From NCBI GenBank assembly GCA_030682075.1, contig JAUXRH010000005.1, forward strand, positions 1-32,920: a stretch of DNA of 32,920 nucleotides, read 5' to 3'. Within the stretch, counting starts at the first letter, position 1. Every line of letters starts with the position of its first letter. This DNA comes from Nitrosomonas sp. (GTDB lineage: Bacteria > Pseudomonadota > Gammaproteobacteria > Burkholderiales > Nitrosomonadaceae). Below the pieces are notes generated by a model. The model was not told the DNA's origin. It was given only the letters and a program-made list of their open reading frames with translations, and did not search any database. A program made the translations under genes and the position numbers. Positions 26,161 to 32,920 of the stretch are shown here, piece by piece.

Positions 26161-27657
26161 GTGGACTTTGGAATAAAAGTGGGGATCCCAGAGAAACAAC
26201 GCGGGGCCTGTGTCGTGGTGGGTATATTTGAATCGCGCAAGCTGTCTGATCCTGCAAAAACTTTGGATAAAGCCACCGATGGATACATCACCGGCATTTT
26301 ACGCAATGGTGATATGGAGGGGAAAGCAAGCACGACTTTGCTATTACATAATGTGCCGAACACGCTGTGCAAGCGGGTGTTATTGGTTGGGCTTGGTAAG
26401 GAAAAAGATTTTGGAGACAAAGCGTACCTTGATGCAATGCGTGCGACCTTTAATGCATTAAATAAGACAGGCGCTGTGGATGCGACACTTTTTCTGACAG
26501 AAATTTCTATTAAAGATCGGGAAGACGACTGGAAAATTTCCCAGACAGTTATTATCGCGATGGAAAGTATCTATTGTTTTGACCGCCATAAAAGTAAACC
26601 GGAAGAAAATAAACGACTGCTCCATAAAGTGACATTGAATGCAACGGATAGTGCGCGACTGACTGTTGGTAAAGAAGCCATACAACAAGGGCTCGCGATT
26701 GCTCATGGCATGAATTTGGCCAAGGACCTGGGTAATCTTGCGCCTAATATCTGTACGCCAACGTATCTGGCTGACCAGGCGAAGGAAATAGCCAAAACAC
26801 ATAAGCTTAAAATCTCTGTGCTGGAACAAAAAGACATGGAGAAGCTTGGCATGGGAGCATTGCTGGCCGTTGCACGTGGTAGCCGTCAGCCCGCTAAATT
26901 GATAGTCGTGGAATATCAAGGCCATAAAAAAACGGAGAAACCCGTTGTACTGGTAGGCAAGGGGGTTACTTTCGATACCGGTGGAATTTCATTGAAGCCT
27001 TCACCGGACATGGACGAAATGAAATACGACATGAGTGGCGCGGCCAGTGTTTTGGGGACATTAACAGCAATTACGGAAATGAAGCTTGCGATCAATGTTG
27101 TTGCAATTATTCCTGCAACTGAAAATATGCCGGATGGTAATGCAACAAAACCCGGGGATGTTGTTACCAGCATGTCTGGACAAACAATCGAGATCCTGAA
27201 TACTGACGCCGAAGGTCGATTAATTTTATGTGATGCACTCACCTACGCAGAACGCTACAAGCCTGAAATGGTCATTGATATTGCGACCCTGACGGGAGCT
27301 TGTGTTATTGCATTGGGCAATGTGGCAACAGGTTTGATCAGCAATGATGATAAGCTGGCACAGGAATTATTACGTGCGGGACAACAATCTGCCGATCGTG
27401 CCTGGCAATTACCCTTGTGGGATGACTATCAGGATTTGTTGAAAAGCAATTTTGCAGATATTGCAAATATCGGGGGACGTACTGCAGGGACAATTACGGC
27501 CGCTTGTTTCTTGTCACGCTTTACCAAGGAATATCGTTGGGCACATCTGGATATCGCAGGCACCGCATGGAAATCCGGCAAGGAGAAAGGATCAACTGGA
27601 CGGCCAGTGCCATTGTTGACACAATTCTTAATCACACGTGCCAGGGAAATGAATTAA
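26161..27657 (+). CDS. pepA: Leucyl aminopeptidase PepA (family M17)
   Basis: A cytosolic hexameric two-zinc aminopeptidase of 498 residues. The catalytic C-terminal domain shows VGKGVTFDTGGISLKPSP (Lys and Asp metal ligands), MKYDMSGAASVLG, NTDAEGRLILCDALTYA (the family signature, with Asp/Glu ligands and catalytic Arg) and IATLTGA. GTG is the start codon, with AAAGGAG six nt upstream. It is first in pepA-holC-valS, an order found in many beta- and gammaproteobacteria. Confidence 0.97.
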   Translation: MDFGIKVGIPEKQRGACVVVGIFESRKLSDPAKTLDKATDGYITGILRNGDMEGKASTTLLLHNVPNTLCKRVLLVGLGKEKDFGDKAYLDAMRATFNALNKTGAVDATLFLTEISIKDREDDWKISQTVIIAMESIYCFDRHKSKPEENKRLLHKVTLNATDSARLTVGKEAIQQGLAIAHGMNLAKDLGNLAPNICTPTYLADQAKEIAKTHKLKISVLEQKDMEKLGMGALLAVARGSRQPAKLIVVEYQGHKKTEKPVVLVGKGVTFDTGGISLKPSPDMDEMKYDMSGAASVLGTLTAITEMKLAINVVAIIPATENMPDGNATKPGDVVTSMSGQTIEILNTDAEGRLILCDALTYAERYKPEMVIDIATLTGACVIALGNVATGLISNDDKLAQELLRAGQQSADRAWQLPLWDDYQDLLKSNFADIANIGGRTAGTITAACFLSRFTKEYRWAHLDIAGTAWKSGKEKGSTGRPVPLLTQFLITRAREMN

Positions 27658-27745
27658 GGATGAGATCAGCGGAGAATACACGGATGCCATTATTGGGCCA
27701 TACGCTTAAGCTGATGGCCGAATCTGGTGTTTGCGCTGTCATCCA

Positions 27746-28165
27746 ATGACACAAATCTATTTTTATTCGGGTACCGCCGATAAGCTACACACGGCTTGTC
27801 GGCTAAGTACCAAGGCCGTACAGCAGGGGCTGAAAGTAATGATTTATTCACTTGATGCCGCACTTCTCGAACGACTTGATAAATTACTTTGGACATTTTC
27901 TCCCGCCAGCTTTATACCGCATAGTCATGTTGATGATCAACTGGCCAGCGTGACTCCGATTGTGTTGGGTCAAGAAACAGAGCAGACAACACATTGCGAT
28001 GTATTACTTAACCTGGATGATCAGTGCCCTCCTTTTCTGGATCGTTTTGAACGCTTAATTGAGATTGCAGGAACTATCCCGAAAGATAAACAGGCAGCAC
28101 GGCAGCGCTACCGGTTTTATCAGGGAAAAGGCTATAAAATTCATCACTACAAGCTGGAAGATTAA
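27746..28165 (+). CDS. holC: DNA polymerase III chi subunit HolC
   Basis: HolC links the clamp loader, through psi, to SSB at the replication fork. The 139-residue product starts MTQIYFYSGTADKLHTACRL and keeps KAVQQGLKVMIYS, LLWTFSPASFIPHS, PIVLG, CDVLLNLDDQCPPF and a closing RYRFYQGKGYKIHHYKL. ATG 27746 is preferred to an upstream ATG at 27731 because the family begins MTx-FY. No good ribosome site is seen; translation may depend on pepA, 88 nt upstream. Confidence 0.93.
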   Translation: MTQIYFYSGTADKLHTACRLSTKAVQQGLKVMIYSLDAALLERLDKLLWTFSPASFIPHSHVDDQLASVTPIVLGQETEQTTHCDVLLNLDDQCPPFLDRFERLIEIAGTIPKDKQAARQRYRFYQGKGYKIHHYKLED

Positions 28166-28381
28166 GTGAGTTGATAGCCACGCGTCACAACTTAAGTCAT
28201 GAATAATCAAAAAATATCAACCGATTCCAACGACGCACTGAATAGTGCGCAGGAATAAGTAAATTGAGAAAAATGCTTTGAGCGGATTGCGTTGACCAAG
28301 GCGCTGGAAAAGCCTTTAGCGCACGTTTGAAAAGCTACCGCGTTATGACACAAGGTTGATACAGCAACCAGCGATTTTCTC
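28166..28381 (+). other. holC-valS spacer with a possible decayed small gene
   Basis: No intact gene. A 19-codon frame at 28199-28258 (MNNQKISTDSNDALNSAQE, stop) and, about 30 bp later in another frame, ERIALTKALEKPLAHV ending at a stop near 28329 look protein-like and could be two scraps of one small frameshifted gene. I do not recognise the family, and chance cannot be excluded. Confidence 0.3.
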
Positions 28382-28399
28382 CTTACGTTATAATGTAAG
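28382..28399. promoter_or_regulatory. Consensus -10 inside an 18-bp palindrome upstream of valS
   Basis: CTTACGTTATAATGTAAG is palindromic at eight of nine paired positions and contains a perfect TATAAT (28389-28394). It lies about 35 nt before the valS ATG. No good -35 box sits at 16-18 bp, so this could be an activator-dependent promoter or an operator over the -10 box. Confidence 0.4.
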
Positions 28400-28429
28400 T
28401 CTCCTGCATCACAATTAATTTTGAACGCC

Positions 28430-31198
28430 ATGGATCACGAACTCGCAAAAAACTTTAATCCAGAACTCATCGAAAATAAATGGTATTCCGTTTGGGAATC
28501 AGCGGGTTATTTCAAGCCGACCGTTACCGGAACCACCGAAACATACTGTATCATGCTACCGCCACCCAATGTCACCGGTACGTTGCATATGGGGCATGCA
28601 TTTCAGCATACGTTGATGGATGCGTTGACGCGTTATCATCGAATGCTCGGGTGTGACACGTTGTGGCAGCCAGGAACAGATCACGCCGGCATTGCTACCC
28701 AAATCGTCGTTGAACGCCAGCTGGATCAACAGAATATTAACCGTCGTGATCTGGGGCGGGAAGCGTTTCTTGAGCGGGTATGGCAGTGGAAAGAAGAATC
28801 TGGATCTACCATTACTCGGCAAATGCGACGCTTGGGTGCTTCCTGTGATTGGTCACGTGAACGTTTCACCATGGATTCGGAATTATCTCGTGCGGTAACG
28901 GAAGTTTTTGTGCGACTGCATCGTGATGGATTGATCTATCGGGGCAAGCGGCTGGTTAACTGGGATCCGGTGCTACAAACCGCTGTTTCCGATCTGGAAG
29001 TGGTATCAACAGAAGAAAATGGATTTCTGTGGCATATCCGCTATCCACTGGAGCAGGCGGATGGTGTACATGTTGAAGAAACAGCAGGGTTAATTGTTGC
29101 AACCACGCGTCCAGAAACCATGTTGGGGGACATGGCGGTAGCTGTTCACCCAGACGATGTGCGTTACCAACAGTTGATTGGCCGTCATGTGCGGTTGCCG
29201 TTATGTGAACGAAGTATTCCTATCATCGCAGATACCTATGTGGACCCCGCATTTGGCACCGGTTGCGTGAAAATCACGCCAGCACATGATTTCAATGACT
29301 ACCAGATGGGGCTGCGACATAAACTTGTTCCACTGAATATTTTCACACTGGATGGAAAAATCAATGATCTTGCACCTGTTGAATATCAGGGAATGGATCG
29401 TTTTGATGCCAGAAAGAAGCTCCTTTCTGAGCTGGAGGTCCAAGGATTTTTAGTCGAAACCAAGCCGCATAAACTCATGGCGCCACGCGGTGACCGTACT
29501 AATGCGATCATCGAGCCTATGTTAACTGACCAGTGGTATGTGGCAATGGAAGGTTTGGCTAAACGTGGGTTGGAGGTGGTTGCAAATGGTGAAGTCAAAT
29601 TCACGCCGGATAACTGGAGCCATGTTTACAATCAATGGCTGGAAAATATACAAGACTGGTGTATCTCACGACAGTTATGGTGGGGGCACCGGATTCCGGC
29701 ATGGTATGACGAAGATGGCAATATAACTGTGGCCCATAGCCTGGAAGAAGCGCAAAAACTGTCTGGAAGAAACAATCTCAGGCAGGACGAAGACGTGCTG
29801 GATACCTGGTTTTCTTCTGCCTTATGGCCATTCTCAACCTTGGGCTGGCCGGAAGAAACGCCCGAACTTAAAATGTTCCTGCCGACTTCGGTTCTGATTA
29901 CAGGTTTTGACATCATTTTCTTTTGGGTCGCACGTATGGTGATGATGTCACTGTACTTCACAGGCAAGGTGCCCTTTAAGGAAGTGTATATTACTGGACT
30001 GATTCGTGATGCGGAAGGCCAGAAGATGAGTAAGTCCAAGGGTAATGTGCTGGATCCGCTGGACTTGATCGATGGTATTACGTTACCTGAATTGATTGCG
30101 AAGCGTACCACGGGATTAATGAACCCCAAACAGGCGGCAGCGATTGAGAAAAACACACGCAAGCATTTCTCGGGCGGGATTCCGGCTTTCGGTACGGATG
30201 CATTACGCTTTACTTTTGCCAGTCTGGCTTCTCATGGCCGGGACATTAAATTTGATTTGCAACGATGCGAAGGTTATCGGAATTTTTGTAATAAGCTGTG
30301 GAATGCCACCCGATATGTATTGATGAATTGTGAGGGTGAAGATACGGGACTGGATCATACGTTGCAATTAACCTATTCTGATGCAGATAAATGGATAATC
30401 GGTCGTCTACAGCAAGCAGAAGATGCGGTTGAGCAGGCTTTTGGTAATTATCGCTTTGATCTTGCCGCACGGGAAATCTATGAACTGGTATGGGATGAAT
30501 ATTGTGACTGGTATGTGGAATTTGCCAAAGTACAATTAAATTTTAACGACGACTTGGTGCATCGGGCTACCCGTCGTACCCTGGTGCGGGTATTAGAAAC
30601 CATGTTGCGACTGGCTCACCCGGTTATTCCTTTTATTACCGAGGAGATTTGGCAGAGAGTGGCGCCACTTGCGGGAAAACAAGGGGCAAGCATTATGTGC
30701 CAGCCGTATCCCAAAGCCGATTCGGTGAAGATAGATAAGGCCGCCATTAAAAATATCGCACTTCTCAAGGATATGATCAATGCCTGCCGTACCCTGCGTG
30801 GTGAAATGAATCTGTCCCCAGCACAGAAAGTTCCATTGTTAGCGTCAGGAGATCAACGGATTCTGGAAAATTTCTCTCCTTACTTGATTACGTTGACTAA
30901 GCTTTCTGCTGTTGAAATTATGCAAGGCGAGTTACCCAATGCCGATGCGCCAGTTGCAATTGTCGGTGAATTCAGGCTGATGCTGAGAATTGAAGTGGAT
31001 GTGAATGCAGAACGTGAGCGTTTGACTAAAGAGATTGCCCGAATGACCGTTGAAATCTCAAGAGCAAGAACCAAGCTAACCAATCCCAGTTTTGTTGAAC
31101 GTGCGCCGGGAAAAGTGGTGGCGCAAGAAGAGAGTCGCCTTGCCGAGTTTAATGCAAGATTGGAAAAACTGAATGAGCAATTGTACAAATTGGGCTAA
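28430..31198 (+). CDS. valS: Valyl-tRNA synthetase
   Basis: Class I aminoacyl-tRNA synthetase charging tRNA-Val, 922 residues. [14 protein letters not shown] holds the HIGH-type signature (about residue 48), [14 protein letters not shown] the KMSKS loop (about 530). The editing (CP1) domain lies between, with [17 protein letters not shown] and [20 protein letters not shown] and [14 protein letters not shown] are also conserved. The C-terminal coiled coil (last ~70 residues, Glu/Lys/Arg rich) is typical. ATG 28430 is preferred over a TTG at 28421. Confidence 0.98.
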   Translation: MDHELAKNFNPELIENKWYSVWESAGYFKPTVTGTTETYCIMLPPPNVTGTLHMGHAFQHTLMDALTRYHRMLGCDTLWQPGTDHAGIATQIVVERQLDQQNINRRDLGREAFLERVWQWKEESGSTITRQMRRLGASCDWSRERFTMDSELSRAVTEVFVRLHRDGLIYRGKRLVNWDPVLQTAVSDLEVVSTEENGFLWHIRYPLEQADGVHVEETAGLIVATTRPETMLGDMAVAVHPDDVRYQQLIGRHVRLPLCERSIPIIADTYVDPAFGTGCVKITPAHDFNDYQMGLRHKLVPLNIFTLDGKINDLAPVEYQGMDRFDARKKLLSELEVQGFLVETKPHKLMAPRGDRTNAIIEPMLTDQWYVAMEGLAKRGLEVVANGEVKFTPDNWSHVYNQWLENIQDWCISRQLWWGHRIPAWYDEDGNITVAHSLEEAQKLSGRNNLRQDEDVLDTWFSSALWPFSTLGWPEETPELKMFLPTSVLITGFDIIFFWVARMVMMSLYFTGKVPFKEVYITGLIRDAEGQKMSKSKGNVLDPLDLIDGITLPELIAKRTTGLMNPKQAAAIEKNTRKHFSGGIPAFGTDALRFTFASLASHGRDIKFDLQRCEGYRNFCNKLWNATRYVLMNCEGEDTGLDHTLQLTYSDADKWIIGRLQQAEDAVEQAFGNYRFDLAAREIYELVWDEYCDWYVEFAKVQLNFNDDLVHRATRRTLVRVLETMLRLAHPVIPFITEEIWQRVAPLAGKQGASIMCQPYPKADSVKIDKAAIKNIALLKDMINACRTLRGEMNLSPAQKVPLLASGDQRILENFSPYLITLTKLSAVEIMQGELPNADAPVAIVGEFRLMLRIEVDVNAERERLTKEIARMTVEISRARTKLTNPSFVERAPGKVVAQEESRLAEFNARLEKLNEQLYKLG

Positions 31199-31265
31199 GC
31201 GCATGGTCTTACAGTAATGCTTCGATTGTAAATTTAAGTATCTGATTTTTAATGCGTATACAAAT

Positions 31266-32504
31266 ATGCTGAAGAAAATAAAAGTGACTGATGCCCGTTT
31301 GGGCATATATCTGCATGATATATGCGGAAAATGGATAGAGCATCCATTCTGGATAAAGCAATTCCAGCTAACGAAACAAAAAGATCTTGATAAGCTCACT
31401 AACAGCGGTTTGAAAGAAATATGGATTGATACCAGTAAAGGTATAGATATCGTCGTCAGTGTGGCAGGTAATTCAAAGCCTTCAGAACCGGAACCTCCAG
31501 AACCCAGGCCTGATAAGCAGCCGAAAGAAACTGCACCCGTTGCCAAGAAGTCGGATCCGCATGTATCCCTACAAGAAGAGTTGGTTGTTGCCAAAAAGCT
31601 TCATGCGAAGACAAAAAATGCGGTTATTGCCATTTTTAACGAACTGCGCATGGGTAATGTGTTTGAAACTGAGGTAGCGGAGCAGTTAGTGGACGAAATT
31701 AACAAGTCGGTAGCGCGTAATGGTGACGCGTTACTCAGCCTGATTCGACTCAAGAATGCGGATGAGTATACTTATTTACATTCTGTGGCTGTTTGTGTAC
31801 TGATGATTGCACTGGGAAAGCAATTGGGATTAGAAGACAATATGTTAAAGCAGGTGGGTATTGCAGGGTTATTACATGATATTGGCAAAGTGCGTATCCC
31901 CAGTGAAGTGCTTAATAAACCAGGAAAATTAACGGATGATGAATTTGACCTTGTTAAAACACATTCATTGAGAGGCTGGGAAATCCTTAAAGAATCATCT
32001 GGTATAAGTGAGCAAGCTTTGGACGTTTGTTTACATCATCACGAGCGTGTTGATGGAAATGGTTATCCAGATAAACTATCGGGTGAAGCATTAACCTTAT
32101 TTGCGCGTATGGGTGCAGTATGTGATGTGTATGATGCGATTACCTCGGACCGCTGCTACAAGAAAGGTTGGGAGCCTGCGGAATCAATCCGCAAAATGGC
32201 ATCATGGAAAGAGGGGCATTTTGATGAGGCTGTCTTTCATGCCTTCGTTAAAACAATTGGTATTTATCCGAATGGTACATTATTAAAACTTGAGTCTGGA
32301 CGCTTGGGAGTGGTCATTGAGCAGTCAAAGAAAAAATTGACGACACCCTTCATTAAAGTGTTTTTTTCTATTCGTTCGAATGCGCATATCCCAGTTGAAA
32401 TCATCGATTTGTCAAAATCTCAAGATCGTGTCGCCAGTGTAGAGCAGCCGCTACAATGGGGATTCGATCTGGATAAATTCCGGGACATTGTTGGTCCCCA
32501 TTAA
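31266..32504 (+). CDS. HD-GYP domain protein (probable cyclic-di-GMP phosphodiesterase)
   Basis: A 412-residue cytoplasmic protein. The N-terminal DUF3391-type domain (about 1-75) is followed by a Pro/Glu/Lys-rich linker (about 78-100) and an HD-GYP domain (about 135-330). HDIGK near residue 204 and HHHERVDGNGYP near 257-268 keep the metal ligands and the GYP motif. It should hydrolyse cyclic-di-GMP to pGpG or GMP, acting opposite to the HDOD-GGDEF protein in this window. It starts 67 nt after valS. The tail beyond about 330 carries the PNGTLLKLESGRLGVVIEQ segment common in this subfamily. Confidence 0.93.
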   Translation: MLKKIKVTDARLGIYLHDICGKWIEHPFWIKQFQLTKQKDLDKLTNSGLKEIWIDTSKGIDIVVSVAGNSKPSEPEPPEPRPDKQPKETAPVAKKSDPHVSLQEELVVAKKLHAKTKNAVIAIFNELRMGNVFETEVAEQLVDEINKSVARNGDALLSLIRLKNADEYTYLHSVAVCVLMIALGKQLGLEDNMLKQVGIAGLLHDIGKVRIPSEVLNKPGKLTDDEFDLVKTHSLRGWEILKESSGISEQALDVCLHHHERVDGNGYPDKLSGEALTLFARMGAVCDVYDAITSDRCYKKGWEPAESIRKMASWKEGHFDEAVFHAFVKTIGIYPNGTLLKLESGRLGVVIEQSKKKLTTPFIKVFFSIRSNAHIPVEIIDLSKSQDRVASVEQPLQWGFDLDKFRDIVGPH

Positions 32505-32755
32505 AAATCTACTCTAATTCCCGCTTCACCAGCAAATTGGTTAAATGCGATAAACGACGCTATCGTGTCAATTGTTTTCAGTATTTCTGATACTTCAATG
32601 CTCCTGTTATGTCGTTTTCTCAAGGGCTGAATGATTCATATCATGCGGGTTCAGGCTCACTTTGCAGGCAAAGTTAATATTTGCAATGTTGTGGAAGGAA
32701 GCAGGCCATAATGTCTACAACCTGCTTATTGCGCTAGCAAAGTGGTTTCATTCCC
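32505..32755. other. Intergenic region downstream of the HD-GYP gene
   Basis: A 251-bp gap with no gene I can support. From about 32635 a plus-strand frame reads LQAKLIFAMLWKEAGHNVYN and continues across the boundary of the adjacent fold-back element to a stop in it (32776-32778). It looks somewhat protein-like but I recognise no family. No terminator hairpin is evident right after the HD-GYP stop. Confidence 0.3.
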
Positions 32756-32920
32756 AGGAGTCTGTCGGACTTAAGTGATCGTAGCGAGCAAAGTGGGAAA
32801 GCGAGGACAGATTGGCCGGATTTTGAGGCGCATAGTCATTCTATGCAACGAAAAATCAGGGTAATATGAACCGCTTGTCCCATTTGCGCCGTAGATCAAC
32901 CTTAAGTCCGACAGACTCCT
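32756..32920. mobile_element. 165-bp fold-back (MITE-like) element with 20-bp perfect inverted termini
   Basis: AGGAGTCTGTCGGACTTAAG at 32756-32775 is the exact reverse complement of 32901-32920. The arms continue as an imperfect palindrome across the whole element (for example GCAAAGTGGGAAAGCG against GCAAATGGGACAAGCG read from the other side) and meet at GCATAG-TCATT-CTATGC (32830-32846), whose loop sits at the exact midpoint. There is no coding capacity. The ends look like those of a transposase-dependent element, but I cannot name the parent IS. The window stops at its last base, so a target duplication cannot be checked. Confidence 0.82.

Overview
The window reads as chromosomal DNA of a betaproteobacterium, most likely a Nitrosomonas-type ammonia oxidiser. 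This placement is inferred from recalled protein similarity, the ssrA tag ANDENYALAA and the gene neighbourhoods (ffh beside a CcsA-like gene, proC-yggT-DUF167, pepA-holC-valS); it was not tested by search. Most of the window is dense housekeeping DNA of moderate GC. No phage, CRISPR array, rRNA or tRNA gene is visible. The accessory material lies at the two ends.

Left end (1-1770): a wrecked sbcB (exonuclease I) gene that looks clearly richer in GC than its neighbours. Its first ~80 codons are gone. It is also split by a 236-bp MITE-like element (716-951) with 18-bp perfect terminal inverted repeats and a 5-bp TTCAT target duplication; removing the element and one TTCAT restores the frame exactly. 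A short array of degenerate 11-bp repeats follows. The tmRNA gene ssrA (1772-2136, minus) marks the start of the ordinary chromosome.

2200-5840 (minus): mtaD-ubiG-HAD phosphatase, a tightly packed group linking S-adenosylhomocysteine/methylthioadenosine salvage to ubiquinone methylation, then an OmpA-family lipid-free outer-membrane protein with its own strong terminator. 6190-12670 (plus): a four-gene Gld-type ABC system (ATPase, permease, GldG-like periplasmic protein, DUF4340 protein) translationally coupled to mutM, then proC-yggT-DUF167. 12749-13204 is a frameshifted sixA pseudogene, followed by an RluE-type pseudouridine synthase and a membrane fatty-acid desaturase.

15200-25900: rpmG, rpmB and radC (minus); coaBC-dut-DUF192 (plus, partly overlapping); ffh (minus); a CcsA-like membrane protein; a group III truncated haemoglobin; NAD-type malic enzyme; serB and an HDOD-GGDEF regulator. 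26161-32504 (plus): pepA, holC, a probably decayed small gene, valS and an HD-GYP c-di-GMP phosphodiesterase. The window therefore holds both a probable cyclic-di-GMP synthase and a probable hydrolase.

Right end (32756-32920): a 165-bp fold-back element with 20-bp perfect inverted termini whose whole length is one imperfect palindrome, ending exactly on the last base of the window. The two short transposase-less elements, the broken sbcB and sixA genes, and the little-studied Gld/DUF4340 cassette are the parts most worth a second look. I found no convincing wholly new multi-gene system.
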